Shown here piece by piece: positions 33,816 to 43,395 of a stretch of 64,000 bases of DNA. Both the position numbers and the translations under genes were made by a program. The notes below the pieces were generated by a model, which saw only the letters and a program-made list of their open reading frames with translations, was not told the origin of the DNA and did no database searches. Origin of the DNA: Caldicellulosiruptoraceae bacterium PP1 (GTDB taxonomy: Bacteria > Bacillota > Thermoanaerobacteria > Caldicellulosiruptorales > Caldicellulosiruptoraceae). Numbering within the stretch: position 1 is the stretch's first letter; each line of letters starts with the position of its first letter. The DNA lies in assembly GCA_041320695.1 (NCBI GenBank), contig JBGGOQ010000001.1, forward strand, positions 662,548 to 726,547. Reading direction: 5' to 3'.

Positions 33816-34981
33816 TCTTCTCCACGCCCTTCTTTAAACTCATCTTTTAAAACCTCTATAGCCCTGTCATATATTGTAAACACAGGGTATTCAATACTTT
33901 CAATAATTTGATTCTTATTATTATCTTTGATATTTTCTGATTGTATTTTCTTTAATAATTCATAAAAACTATATTCACATAACCTTTTAATAGATTCTTG
34001 AAAGGTATTTATTGGTTCTCTATATATTCTAAAATCATACCACATCATAAATCTACTAACAGCTTCTTCAATTATATATGAATTTTCCGATGAAACTTTT
34101 TCGCGAAGATTTTTATTTTCTTTGTCAATCTTATTTATATCATCAATATTAATTACTTCTATATTTTTTAAACTATATATATCATCTTCAACATCCCTTG
34201 GAAATGCTAAATCATATATCACAAGTTTAAGGTCGGTTATGTCCTCTTTATGAATAATTGGATGAGGTGATGATGTTGCCGAGATTATTGCATCAACATA
34301 TTCATAAAAACTTTTTCTATCTTTAATATTAAAAAATTCAACGCTTCTTAGTTCATTAAAAGTTTTTGCATTATCAAGATTCCTAACTCCGATATATATC
34401 TTTTCTATTGAGTTCATATTAAGATGTTGAAAACACATTTTTGATATCTCGCCAAAACCAAGTATCATAATTCTTTTGATATTTCTTTTTTGAATATCAT
34501 TTGATACTATACTTCCAATTGATAGTGGATACCTATTAAAATTACATTTACTTCTAAATTCTTTTGAAACTGAAAAAGCTTGTTCAAATAATCTTTTCAA
34601 TACTGTTTTGATACTTTTACTTAAAACAGCTTTATTATATGCTTCTTTTATCTGATGTACAATTTGTTCTTCTCCAATAATTAAAGAGTTAATCCCAGAA
34701 ATTAATTTAAATAAATGTTCAACAACCTCTATGTTTTTTTTGATATATATGAAAGGCTTAATATCCTCTTTAAATGCAAATAAATTAAAAATATCATTTA
34801 TATTAAAATTGTCTTCAAAAGCTAAATATATTTCTGTTCTTGCACAAGTTTGAAGTATTAAGAATTCGATATCAAATTTAAGTAAAATATTCTCAAATTC
34901 ATTAATCCTACTCTTTGATAGATATATTTTTTCTCTTATATTAATTGGTATATTTTGGTCAATACCAAGAAGGGCTATCAT
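33782..34981 (-). CDS. hemA: Glutamyl-tRNA reductase
   Basis: First step of the C5 tetrapyrrole pathway: reduces glutamyl-tRNA to glutamate 1-semialdehyde. 399 residues. The catalytic cysteine is in LQTCARTEIY (about 47-56; most homologues have Asn where Ala follows Cys), IIGEEQIVHQIKEAY (about 98-112) and the NADPH-binding MILGFGEISKM (about 171-181) are typical. GGAGATG lies 4-9 bases before the ATG. First gene of the operon. Confidence 0.95.
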   Translation of the reverse strand: MIALLGIDQNIPINIREKIYLSKSRINEFENILLKFDIEFLILQTCARTEIYLAFEDNFNINDIFNLFAFKEDIKPFIYIKKNIEVVEHLFKLISGINSLIIGEEQIVHQIKEAYNKAVLSKSIKTVLKRLFEQAFSVSKEFRSKCNFNRYPLSIGSIVSNDIQKRNIKRIMILGFGEISKMCFQHLNMNSIEKIYIGVRNLDNAKTFNELRSVEFFNIKDRKSFYEYVDAIISATSSPHPIIHKEDITDLKLVIYDLAFPRDVEDDIYSLKNIEVINIDDINKIDKENKNLREKVSSENSYIIEEAVSRFMMWYDFRIYREPINTFQESIKRLCEYSFYELLKKIQSENIKDNNKNQIIESIEYPVFTIYDRAIEVLKDEFKEGRGEECLNILKKIFT

Positions 34982-35088
34982 TCAATCATCTCCAAAAGTT
35001 TTTTATTTTTAATTTATCACATATTAAGATAGCACTATTTTAACGAAAAAAATAGACATTATTAATAAAAATACTCAAATAATTTTAA

Positions 35089-35130
35089 TAAAACTAAGAG
35101 CCCCTAAAATAAAAAGATATTAGGGACTCT
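35089..35130 (-). terminator. Terminator at the end of the sulfur operon
   Basis: AGAGCCCCTAA (35097-35107) pairs with TTAGGGACTCT (35120-35130), one G-U pair in the minus-strand RNA, then a broken T-run (TAGTTTTATT). It is moderately strong and separates larE from hemA. Confidence 0.65.
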
Positions 35131-35152
35131 AAGAATATAAAAAATAAGTGTT

Positions 35153-35977
35153 TTATAAGCCTTGTTTCTGAAGATTTAATGTTTCATTCATACTTCCTGT
35201 TCTATATCCTTTTAAATCAAGAACAGGGTATATAAATCCTAAGCTTTTAAAATAATTATATACTTTTTGACAGTTATCATTGTTTAAAAGTATTGCCATC
35301 TCTTCAGGTTTAACTTCAATTCTTCCTATATTTCCATGATATCTTACTCTAACTTGACTAAAGCCCATATTTATCAAAAATTGCTCAGCTTTATCAATCA
35401 TTTCAATCTTTTCTTTTGTAATTTCCTCACCATAAGGAAATCTTGATGAAAGACAAGCAAAAGATGGTAAATTCCAAGTATTTAAACCAATTTCTTTTGA
35501 CAAAAAACGTATTTCATCTTTAGTTAACTTTGCTTGTCTTAATGGGCTTAAGATTTTTAATTCTTCAATTGCTTTAAGTCCTGGCCTATAATCGTCCAAA
35601 TCATTATAATTTGAGCCTTCAGCAATATTTGTTATATTATTTTTTTTAGCTACTTCAAACATTTTTGTAAAAAGCTCTTTTTTACACAAATAACATCTAT
35701 TAACAGGATTTTTTGAAAAGCCCTCTATACTTAATTCATTTGTGGTAATAACAATATGTTTAATCCCATATTCTTGAGTAAATCTCTTAGCTTTTTCTAA
35801 TTCCCTTTGAGGAAATGTTTCTGATATGGCTGTAACTGCTAAAACCTTATCACCTAATACATCAAAAGCAACTTTAAGTAAAAATGACGAATCTACTCCT
35901 CCAGAGAAAGCAACAATAAGGCCATCAAGAGAAGACAAGTAATTTTTTAAAAAATTAAATTTTTCATACGTATTCAT
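35153..35977 (-). CDS. LarE-like ATP-dependent sulfur transferase
   Basis: 274 residues from the ATG at 35977, five bases after GGGTGA; an open frame reaches 36013 without a ribosome-binding site. The PP-loop is VAFSGGVDSSFLLK (about 22-35). NRCYLCKKELF (about 117-127) and ACLSSRFPYGEE (about 174-185) give three cysteines. LarE uses a sacrificial cysteine, or in three-cysteine forms an iron-sulfur cluster, to add sulfur when making the nickel-pincer cofactor. No larB or larC is nearby; here it ends a sulfate-assimilation operon, so its substrate may differ. Confidence 0.85.
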   Translation of the reverse strand: MNTYEKFNFLKNYLSSLDGLIVAFSGGVDSSFLLKVAFDVLGDKVLAVTAISETFPQRELEKAKRFTQEYGIKHIVITTNELSIEGFSKNPVNRCYLCKKELFTKMFEVAKKNNITNIAEGSNYNDLDDYRPGLKAIEELKILSPLRQAKLTKDEIRFLSKEIGLNTWNLPSFACLSSRFPYGEEITKEKIEMIDKAEQFLINMGFSQVRVRYHGNIGRIEVKPEEMAILLNNDNCQKVYNYFKSLGFIYPVLDLKGYRTGSMNETLNLQKQGL

Positions 35978-36009
35978 TAAATCACCCTTCTTTTTTAGAC
36001 TTAAGAAAA

Positions 36010-37731
36010 TCATAACATGTATTCTAATTCATAATTATCATCTGAATCCTTATACTTTATTTCTCTAAACTTCATAAAATCAAACCATTTGTTTGCAAAA
36101 TATTCATCAATAAACTTGCCATCATATAATGATAATTCATCTAAGAATTTCTGAAAATCTATGTCTGTTTTAACTTTTATATAAAATCCTCTTGTATTTA
36201 TTAATGGTACCATAGAATAATTATATCCCTTAATACTTTCAATATCTATTAATATTGAATTTCTTATCTTTGCAACAACTTTCTGCTCTAAATCAAATAT
36301 ATCAAAGTTCTCTGGGTATAAATAAGTGCGACCATTTATAGGTACAACATCACCAATTTTGAAAATTTCAGGTTTACTATTAACCTTTTGAACTATATTC
36401 ACATTTAGTTGATAATAATATTCATCAAAGCAGTTGACAACAATCTCATGCTCTTCACTTACCAATTTGCATGCATTTTGAAAACCATAATCTAGCCCTA
36501 ATACAATTCCGCCACCACTTATATCATAGTCATCAACAAGCACAAATCGACCTGTATTTTGATTATTTACAAATTCATCAAACCATATTTTTACCTTTGT
36601 TTTTATTGTTACCTCAGCAACATCATTAATGTTAACTAATTTTATATTTTCATCAACATCTAATGTAGTAGTATTTATTACTTTGTTTATTTTTAAAATC
36701 TCGCATTCAACCTCTTGTGTAACCAACTTTAATTTATACTTGTTACCTTCAATTAATGGCTTTTTTCCCATCCAAAAAATATTTGCCTTAAAAACATCAG
36801 ATATTGACGGTTTATTATCAATATGTGTAATAACTTCTCCTCTTTTATTAAAAAACTCATCTTCTAATGTAATACCAACTGACATTCCTGCAAATATAGT
36901 GTCTTTTTTGTCTTTATCCTGCCAGAATTCTATACTTTTTACTTTTGTTATTTTATTATCTGGAGAGATTAATATCTTATCACCAACACTCAAACTCCCA
37001 GATTCAATTCTTCCAGCAATTATTCTTCTGTTATCAAATTTGTAAATATCCTGTATTGGGAATCTAAGAGGTTTTTCTATTAATCCCTTTTCTTTTTCTA
37101 TTTGGTCAATTGCAGTAATTATAGGGTCACCTTTAAACCAAGGCATTTTATCAGATTTCTTTGCTATATTATCACCATAGAATCCTGAAACAGGTATATA
37201 TTTTAATGGATAAACGTGTAGTTTATTCAAAAATTCATTCATCTGCTGTTTAATTTGATTAAACTTCTCTTCAGAATAATCTATTAAGTCCATTTTATTT
37301 ACAATAACAAAAACCTTCCTAATTCCAATAAGCGATAAAATATATCCATGTCTTTTCGATTGTTCTTTTACACCTTCTTGTGCATCAATGATAAGTAGTG
37401 CTGCTTCAGCGTTTGCAGCTCCAGATACCATGTTTTTTAAAAATTCTTTATGTCCGGGAGCATCAATAATAATATAATCTCTTTTTTGAGTTGAAAAATA
37501 AATCTGTGTAGTATCAATAGTTATACCTTGCTTTTGTTCTTCTTCAAATGCATCTAAAAGATATGCATACTCAAAAGGTTTACCTTTTTCTTTACAAATA
37601 GCCTTAACTTTTTCAATCTTACCTTCATTAATTGATTTTGTATCATATAATAATCTACCAATTATTGTTGATTTGCCATGATCAACATGCCCAACAACTA
37701 CTATTTTTAAACTTTCTCTATCTTGTCCCAT
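36010..37731 (-). CDS. cysN: Sulfate adenylyltransferase subunit 1 (GTPase CysN) with extra C-terminal domain
   Basis: 573 residues from the ATG at 37731, six bases after AGGAGG; an ATG two codons earlier abuts that site. GTPase motifs are [10 protein letters not shown] (about 14-23), DAPGHKEF (about 91-98) and NKMDLID (about 147-153), then EF-Tu-like beta-barrels. With CysD it couples GTP hydrolysis to making APS from sulfate and ATP. About 130-150 residues follow the part that matches CysN. There is no Walker A there, so it is not the APS kinase of CysNC; the domain is unrecognised. Confidence 0.88.
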   Translation of the reverse strand: MGQDRESLKIVVVGHVDHGKSTIIGRLLYDTKSINEGKIEKVKAICKEKGKPFEYAYLLDAFEEEQKQGITIDTTQIYFSTQKRDYIIIDAPGHKEFLKNMVSGAANAEAALLIIDAQEGVKEQSKRHGYILSLIGIRKVFVIVNKMDLIDYSEEKFNQIKQQMNEFLNKLHVYPLKYIPVSGFYGDNIAKKSDKMPWFKGDPIITAIDQIEKEKGLIEKPLRFPIQDIYKFDNRRIIAGRIESGSLSVGDKILISPDNKITKVKSIEFWQDKDKKDTIFAGMSVGITLEDEFFNKRGEVITHIDNKPSISDVFKANIFWMGKKPLIEGNKYKLKLVTQEVECEILKINKVINTTTLDVDENIKLVNINDVAEVTIKTKVKIWFDEFVNNQNTGRFVLVDDYDISGGGIVLGLDYGFQNACKLVSEEHEIVVNCFDEYYYQLNVNIVQKVNSKPEIFKIGDVVPINGRTYLYPENFDIFDLEQKVVAKIRNSILIDIESIKGYNYSMVPLINTRGFYIKVKTDIDFQKFLDELSLYDGKFIDEYFANKWFDFMKFREIKYKDSDDNYELEYML

Positions 37732-37781
37732 AAGCATCCTCCTATTTAGCTTTGTAAAAACATGTAAATTAATTAGATTTA

Positions 37782-38582
37782 TTACATGTATCCATCTTTC
37801 CTGAGCTTTTGCATAGCATAAGCATCTTCTTGGTCTTGGGCTCTTCCAGCTCTTTCACTTATATTAGTATTTTTTAGCTCTTCAATAATCTCATCAATAG
37901 TTGAAGCATTAGAATCAATTTTTGATGTGCATGGTGCACATCCTAAACTTCTATATCTCTTGCCGTCTTGAGAAAAGTATAAATCAATTATTGGTATATT
38001 TTCTCTCTTGATATATTCCCAAATATCTATTTCATTCCAATGAAGTATTGGATGAACTCTAATATGATTGCCTTTTGGAAAATCTGTCTTAAATTGATCC
38101 CATAGTTCTGGGGGTTGATTTGTATAATCCCACTCTAAATCTTTATTTCTTTCACTAAATATCCTTTCCTTAGATCTTGAACCTTCTTCATCCCTTCTTA
38201 TTCCAACTATTAAACCTTCAAATTCATATTTATCTATAACCTGCTGTAAAGCTTCTGTTTTTAATGCTTTACAGCAAACCAATCTACCATGTTGTGGTCC
38301 CATACCTTGTGATAATGCATCTTCATTTTTATGAACAATTAAATCAAGTTTATATTCTTTTGCTATTTTATCTCTATATTTAATCATCTCTGGTATTTTA
38401 TAAGTAGTGTCAATATGAATTAATGGGAAAGGGCAATGGCCAAAAAAAGCTTTTAAGGTTAACCATAATAACACAGTTGAATCCTTTCCAATTGACCATA
38501 ACATTCCTAACTTACCTAATTTTTTATATGCTTCTCTTAATATATATATTGAGTAAGCTTCTAAAGTATCTAATCTATCCAT
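37782..38582 (-). CDS. cysD: Sulfate adenylyltransferase subunit 2
   Basis: 266 residues, somewhat shorter than E. coli CysD (302). The PP-loop is [12 protein letters not shown] (about 31-42); [14 protein letters not shown] and [10 protein letters not shown] are family landmarks. It catalyses adenylation of sulfate to APS. AGGAGG lies 8 bases before the ATG. Between the APS reductase genes and cysN in the operon, so APS formation and reduction are co-expressed. Confidence 0.94.
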   Translation of the reverse strand: MDRLDTLEAYSIYILREAYKKLGKLGMLWSIGKDSTVLLWLTLKAFFGHCPFPLIHIDTTYKIPEMIKYRDKIAKEYKLDLIVHKNEDALSQGMGPQHGRLVCCKALKTEALQQVIDKYEFEGLIVGIRRDEEGSRSKERIFSERNKDLEWDYTNQPPELWDQFKTDFPKGNHIRVHPILHWNEIDIWEYIKRENIPIIDLYFSQDGKRYRSLGCAPCTSKIDSNASTIDEIIEELKNTNISERAGRAQDQEDAYAMQKLRKDGYM

Positions 38583-38593
38583 AATTGAACCTC

Positions 38594-38908
38594 CTAATAA
38601 TTGTTTGACTCTTTTTGGTTAGTTTTAATTGTTATTCTTTCACCATTTGGTTTTTCAAAAACCCAGTATAAATTGAAACCATCTTTTTTAACTGAAAGAG
38701 TTGTTCCCCTACCCCCGATATCAATTCCAAGAAAATATTTAATGGCATCATTATTACATTCTTTTAAACAAGAAGCACATCCCCAACATTGAGAAGGGTA
38801 TTTGATGTATGCTTTACCTTCTTGATTTTTATACAATAAATTTCCAGGACATACTTCTATACATTTTCCGCATCCAATACAATTTTTTAGATCAATCTTT
38901 ATGCTCAT
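38594..38908 (-). CDS. APS reductase beta-like ferredoxin (AprB type)
   Basis: 104 residues from the ATG at 38908, eight bases after AAGGA. Two [4Fe-4S] motifs: [15 protein letters not shown] (about 10-24) and [15 protein letters not shown] (about 40-54), the second with the Trp seen in AprB proteins. The C-terminal tail after about residue 60 corresponds to the AprB segment that wraps around AprA, though it is shorter than the roughly 150-residue dissimilatory AprB. It overlaps aprA by 17 bases. Confidence 0.85.
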   Translation of the reverse strand: MSIKIDLKNCIGCGKCIEVCPGNLLYKNQEGKAYIKYPSQCWGCASCLKECNNDAIKYFLGIDIGGRGTTLSVKKDGFNLYWVFEKPNGERITIKTNQKESNNY

Positions 38909-40580
38909 ATATCTCATCCTTTTTAACTAAGTCTCTTAATATAATTATTACTTTATTGTTTTCATACCTTGAATTTACAAATTTAAGCCAATTATCATCA
39001 TCCTTTTCTGGATAATCAATATAATAATTGAATCCAGGCCATCTTGTTTCTTTTCTAACCTTTAAATGCTCAATAAGAACCTTACAGATATACAACCTAT
39101 CAATTAGCTCAAATATAAGCATAAGTTCATGTAAATCATTTGCCTTTAAATTTTTACTAACCTCAAAAAGCTCATCAATAAATTTAGAAGCAATATTTAG
39201 TTTGTTTTCACTTATAACATAACTAGTTGAAATTCCTCCTGCATATTCATCCATTATCTTTTGCATGGCTTCTTCGACATCAAAAATAGAATATAGGCAG
39301 TTTTTATTAATAAAAAATCTATTGACCTCTTCAAGCTTTTTAAAAATAAAATTATCATCTATGGTTTCAAAGTCTTTATTTTCTATATATTCTAAGGCTG
39401 ACATAGCAGCTATTTCGCCTTCTGCTAAACAACCGGGTACAAATTTCTGAGGACTTCCTCCTACCACATCTCCTGCTGCATACAATCCTTTAATTGTAGT
39501 TGCTCTTCTTGTGTCAACCCAATATCCACTAGCTGTATGTCCACCAACAATATAAGGCTCTGTACCTTCAATTTCCACATTTTCATCAGATGGCCCAACT
39601 CCTTTATCTATCCATTTTAATGTTTGTGATGGTGCCATATTTAAATAAGCTTTATAAAGTTCATATTCTTCATCTTTTGAAATTCCTTTGGTTTTTAAAT
39701 AACATGGACCGTTACCTTTATTGTTTTCGCATATAGTTGAAAATACTCGAATTGAGGTTTTAGGAATACCATATTTATTCTCATATTCTTCACCTTTTGA
39801 ATTAATTTGTTTTGCACCAACACCAAGTGATAAAGTTCCAGTAGGAGCTATTGTATCTTTACACCTAAGTGCAATAAATCTCATTTCAAATGTAGTCATC
39901 TCAGCACCTGCTCTTATTCCCATAGCGTATCCTGCACCTGCATTAAATGGGGGATACCATGTTTTATGCTGAGAAAAGCTTGCATTTTTAGATTTATATA
40001 TTCCTGAAGCTCCACCTGTTGTGCAAATTACTGCTTTTGCATATATAACATAAAATGTATATTCAGTTAACGAAAATCCATATGCTCCTACTACTTTTCC
40101 ATTTTTAACAATGTAATCAATAATATTAATCTTGTTAATAACTTTAATATTTTTATTCTTTAATACTGCTGAAGCAAGGATAGGTTTTATGTTTTCTCCA
40201 TTTATTTTTATATTCCATCTACCTCTATTAACATAATCACCCTTTTTGTCTTTTAATATAGTAAGCCCTAATTCTTCCAATTTTTTTACCACATTGTTTA
40301 ATCTTTTCGCAATTGAATATACTAGGTCCTCTCTTATAATTCCTTCAGCATCATTCTTAACATATTCTAAATAGCTATCCGGTGATTCTCCATCTGGAAT
40401 ATATGCATTTAGTGCATTGACACCACTTGCTAAACAACCACTTCTCTTTATATGTGCTTTTTCGGCAACAATAACTTTATATTCTGATTTTTCTGCAATT
40501 GTTAAAGCTGCAAAACAACCTGCTGTTCCACCACCAATTATTAATATATCAGTAAAAAGTGTTTTTATTTCAAAATTCAT
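38892..40580 (-). CDS. APS reductase alpha-like flavoprotein (AprA type)
   Basis: 562 residues of the fumarate reductase/succinate dehydrogenase flavoprotein superfamily. FAD-binding IIGGGTAGCFAALT (about 15-28), the ASGVNALNAYIPDG segment (about 51-64) and YVGGHTASGYWVDTRRATTIKGLYAAGDVVGGSP (seen around 340-375) fit AprA, which reduces APS to sulfite and AMP. Shorter than dissimilatory AprA (about 640-660 residues). Position between MetY and CysDN supports APS reductase rather than fumarate reductase. Confidence 0.85.
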   Translation of the reverse strand: MNFEIKTLFTDILIIGGGTAGCFAALTIAEKSEYKVIVAEKAHIKRSGCLASGVNALNAYIPDGESPDSYLEYVKNDAEGIIREDLVYSIAKRLNNVVKKLEELGLTILKDKKGDYVNRGRWNIKINGENIKPILASAVLKNKNIKVINKINIIDYIVKNGKVVGAYGFSLTEYTFYVIYAKAVICTTGGASGIYKSKNASFSQHKTWYPPFNAGAGYAMGIRAGAEMTTFEMRFIALRCKDTIAPTGTLSLGVGAKQINSKGEEYENKYGIPKTSIRVFSTICENNKGNGPCYLKTKGISKDEEYELYKAYLNMAPSQTLKWIDKGVGPSDENVEIEGTEPYIVGGHTASGYWVDTRRATTIKGLYAAGDVVGGSPQKFVPGCLAEGEIAAMSALEYIENKDFETIDDNFIFKKLEEVNRFFINKNCLYSIFDVEEAMQKIMDEYAGGISTSYVISENKLNIASKFIDELFEVSKNLKANDLHELMLIFELIDRLYICKVLIEHLKVRKETRWPGFNYYIDYPEKDDDNWLKFVNSRYENNKVIIILRDLVKKDEIYEHKD

Positions 40581-40621
40581 TTAAAGGCACATCCTTTACA
40601 CTGTAAATTTATCTAAGATAT

Positions 40622-41842
40622 CTATAATTTTCGAATTGATTCTTCAAAATCTTCGATAATATCATCAATATCTTCAATTCCAACACTAATTCTTATTAAA
40701 TCATCATATACTCCAGATCTTTCTTTTTCTTCTATATTTGCACTTATGGTTGAAGCAGGATGTATTACAAGTGTTCTAACATCTCCAATATTGGCTAAGT
40801 TTTTAGCTAGTCTAAGATTATTTATTACTTTAAATGCCCTATCTTTGGTTCCACATCTAATTGTAAGTAGTGCACCAAATTTTTTATTAAACTGTTTTGA
40901 TGCAATACTATAATACTGATTATCGTCAAAGCCTGGATAATTAACTGAAATATTTTTAGTATTTGTTTTTAGATATTGTGCTAACTTCATAGCATTATCA
41001 CACATTCTTTCCATCCTAATGCCTAAAGTTTCCAATCCTAAGCTTGTTAAATATGCATTAAATGGTGACAAACAAGCTCCAAAATCTTTAAGTAAACCTT
41101 TTTTTAATTTTGCTAAATAAGCAAAATCACCAAAATCTTTATATTCTTTTAGTGTTTTAAATTTATTATAATCCCAATGGAAATTTCCACTATCAATAAT
41201 TACTCCACCAATAGCATTTGCACTTCCATTTATATATTTTGAAGTGGAATGTATTACAATATCTGCTCCAAAATCAATTGGTTTTATAATATAAGGTGTT
41301 GTTACTGTGTTATCTACTATTAGTGGTATATTATTAGAATGAGCTAATTGTGATAATTCATTTATGTTTGGAATATCTAATTTTGGATTACCTATTGTTT
41401 CAATAAAAATTAATTTTGTTTTTTCATTTATACATTCATAAAAGCTATCAATATTAGAATCTTTAGAAAATCTCACATTAATTCCATAATGCTTTAAACT
41501 GGTTAATAATGAATATGTGCCACCAAATATTCCGATTGAGGATACAATCTCATCTCCACTACTGACTAAGCTCATAATGGCCATTGTAATGGCAGCCATT
41601 CCAGAAGAACAGGCAACAGCACCAATTCCACCTTCTATTGAGGCAATCCTTCTTTCAAATACATCTACAGTTGGATTATTAATACGTGTATATATATATC
41701 CTGGCTCTTTCCCATTAAATATTCTTTCTAGCTGTTCTGCAGTATCATATTCATATGAAGTAGATTGATAAATTGGAAATAGAGTTGAATTATTAAAATC
41801 ATGAGTATTATTATTATGAATTAATAAAGTATTAAACCTCAT
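40622..41842 (-). CDS. O-acetylhomoserine sulfhydrylase (MetY-like)
   Basis: 406 residues, Cys/Met-metabolism PLP enzyme family. The N-terminal FNTLLIHNN, YTRINNPTVDVFE (about 52-64), GDEIVSS and the PLP lysine in VIHSTSKYINGSANAIGG (about 194-211) are seen. By context it makes homocysteine from O-acetylhomoserine and a sulfide donor. Cystathionine gamma-lyase or methionine gamma-lyase activity cannot be excluded from sequence, but the sulfite reductase and sulfur-carrier genes beside it favour MetY. It overlaps the TusA gene by 4 bases. Confidence 0.88.
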   Translation of the reverse strand: MRFNTLLIHNNNTHDFNNSTLFPIYQSTSYEYDTAEQLERIFNGKEPGYIYTRINNPTVDVFERRIASIEGGIGAVACSSGMAAITMAIMSLVSSGDEIVSSIGIFGGTYSLLTSLKHYGINVRFSKDSNIDSFYECINEKTKLIFIETIGNPKLDIPNINELSQLAHSNNIPLIVDNTVTTPYIIKPIDFGADIVIHSTSKYINGSANAIGGVIIDSGNFHWDYNKFKTLKEYKDFGDFAYLAKLKKGLLKDFGACLSPFNAYLTSLGLETLGIRMERMCDNAMKLAQYLKTNTKNISVNYPGFDDNQYYSIASKQFNKKFGALLTIRCGTKDRAFKVINNLRLAKNLANIGDVRTLVIHPASTISANIEEKERSGVYDDLIRISVGIEDIDDIIEDFEESIRKL

Positions 41843-42090
41843 TTATCAACACTACCTTTTTGTATATATATTGTATAAGTTCGATCATTGTTATTTTCAA
41901 CGCTGAGAATTTTATGTCCGTCTTCTTTTAAACTTCTTGGCACATTTAATAATGCTTCGCCTTCATTCAATCTAACTTCAAGAATTTTACCTTCGTCAAT
42001 CTCCTCAATTGTAGCTTTAACTTTAACATAAGTTATTGGACACACAACATCAGTTATATCAACAAAGTAATCTGCTTTTATGTGGTTCAT
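41839..42090 (-). CDS. TusA-family sulfur carrier
   Basis: 83 residues. The family motif is VVCPITYVKVKATIEE (about 15-30, Cys-Pro-x-x-x-x-Lys), with the persulfide-carrying cysteine. TusA proteins pass sulfane sulfur between enzymes. It lies between the sulfite reductase and metY, its start overlapping the reductase stop (ATGA), so it may shuttle sulfur in this route; a part in tRNA thiolation is also possible. GAGGAGG lies 8 bases before the ATG. Confidence 0.9.
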   Translation of the reverse strand: MNHIKADYFVDITDVVCPITYVKVKATIEEIDEGKILEVRLNEGEALLNVPRSLKEDGHKILSVENNNDRTYTIYIQKGSVDK

Positions 42091-42953
42091 TTTAAAGCCT
42101 CCTCTATCTCACTTTTAAAAATATCCCATCCAACTCTGTTTAATGTATTTCCAAATCTTTCTCCTTGTTTACCATATTTTTTGAAAAACATTAATGTAGT
42201 TTCAATCACTTTATGAAGTTGTTCTTTTGAGGATATTATAGGTAACAATTGTTTGCCAATAGTAATATTGTTACCATACATGCCTCCAAAATATAAAATA
42301 TAGCCATATTCTCCTGTCCATGCTCCCGATGGACAAGATTTTACACATTTACCACAATAAACACATTTTGAATAGTCAAACTCTAATGATCTGTTATTTT
42401 TATCTACTTTAATTGCCTTTGCAGGGCATACAAATTCACATAATTGGCAGTAAATGCACTCATCCTTTATCCAGTTAGGTTTAACCCCACCTTTTATACC
42501 TAAATCATTTTCTTCGGCTTTTAAGCAATTGTTCCTGCAACCACTTATTCCAATTTTAAATTTATGTGGGAGCTCTCTTGCATAGTATTTTTCATCAAAT
42601 TCTTTTGCAATATCGATAGTGTCAATCAGTCCATTAGGACAAATTCTCGATCCTTGACAAGAGGTTATAGTTCTAACCCTTGGACCACAAGCTCCAGTTT
42701 GCAAACCAGCTTCTGATAGTTCTTTTTTTACCAGTTCAATATCTTTAAGTTTAATAAATGGTATTTCTATACTTTGCCTTGCTGTTAAGTGCACATAACC
42801 TTTACCGTACTTTGTTGCTATATCATATATCTTCTTTAGTTGTTCAGCACTAATCTGCCCACCAACTACTCTTAAACGCATTGAAAACATATCTTTCTGA
42901 ATTTGTTTCATAAAGCCACCTTTTTTAAGTTCTTTGTAATCTACTTCTTTCAT
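42087..42953 (-). CDS. Siroheme sulfite reductase with inserted ferredoxin domain
   Basis: 288 residues: a small, single-gene nitrite/sulfite reductase. The siroheme-[4Fe-4S] ligands are the Cys of TSCQGSRICPNG (C-x5-C, about 98-109) and GISGCRNNCLKAE (C-x3-C, about 134-146). Between them and the C terminus are two ferredoxin motifs, CIYCQLCEFVCP (about 168-179) and CVYCGKCVKSCP (about 198-209). It is about half the size of CysI. It reduces sulfite to sulfide, probably from ferredoxin. The start has GAGGGTG 8 bases upstream, overlapping the stop of the JAMM gene. Confidence 0.9.
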   Translation of the reverse strand: MKEVDYKELKKGGFMKQIQKDMFSMRLRVVGGQISAEQLKKIYDIATKYGKGYVHLTARQSIEIPFIKLKDIELVKKELSEAGLQTGACGPRVRTITSCQGSRICPNGLIDTIDIAKEFDEKYYARELPHKFKIGISGCRNNCLKAEENDLGIKGGVKPNWIKDECIYCQLCEFVCPAKAIKVDKNNRSLEFDYSKCVYCGKCVKSCPSGAWTGEYGYILYFGGMYGNNITIGKQLLPIISSKEQLHKVIETTLMFFKKYGKQGERFGNTLNRVGWDIFKSEIEEALK

Positions 42954-42956
42954 TGT

Positions 42957-43376
42957 TTATACACCCTCAACTATTTGAATTTCTTCTTCAAAAGTACTAG
43001 AATTTTCTATCTTATAACCTTTTAAAATGGGTTGTTTTTCATTTTTTAATGAAACAATTAAATAGCTTAGATTACTATCAAAAGCTAATCTTATATCCTC
43101 TTTTGATGGTATAGCATCTGAATTTGGATGACTATGGAAGTTTCCCAATAGTATCCATCCATTATTTCTTATATCTTTAAGAGCATCAAATTGTTCTTGA
43201 GGATTCATTGAAAAATGTTCGGGACTATTATCAATATTTGTTAAAGGGTAGATTTTCATAATTATCTTTTCCTGTCCTTTTATAACCCCACCAATAAGGC
43301 CACAACCTTCTGCTGGAAGTGAATTTATACAATGAGTAATTATTTGTTTATATTGCTTAGTTGTTAATACTATCAT
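42957..43376 (-). CDS. JAMM/MPN metallopeptidase (HcyD/Mec-like)
   Basis: 139 residues. The JAMM zinc motif is complete: Glu in LPAEGCGLIGG (about 20-30) and HSHPNSDAIPSKED (about 81-94; His-x-His-x7-Ser-x2-Asp). Relatives cut after the Gly-Gly of ubiquitin-like sulfur carriers (QbsD, HcyD) or release cysteine from them (Mec). Here the carrier two genes upstream ends in GGGSL, so removal of the final two residues is the likely job. GGAGG lies 8 bases before the ATG. Confidence 0.88.
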   Translation of the reverse strand: MIVLTTKQYKQIITHCINSLPAEGCGLIGGVIKGQEKIIMKIYPLTNIDNSPEHFSMNPQEQFDALKDIRNNGWILLGNFHSHPNSDAIPSKEDIRLAFDSNLSYLIVSLKNEKQPILKGYKIENSSTFEEEIQIVEGV

Positions 43377-43395
43377 GGATTATACCTCCATGTAT

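Noticed and set aside
36010..37731. CysN as a CysNC fusion with APS kinase
   Set aside because: The C-terminal part has no Walker A (G-x4-G-K-S/T) and no other APS kinase motif.
38892..40580. Fumarate reductase or succinate dehydrogenase flavoprotein
   Set aside because: The family is shared, but no membrane or iron-sulfur subunit of those complexes is present, while a paired AprB-like ferredoxin and CysDN are.
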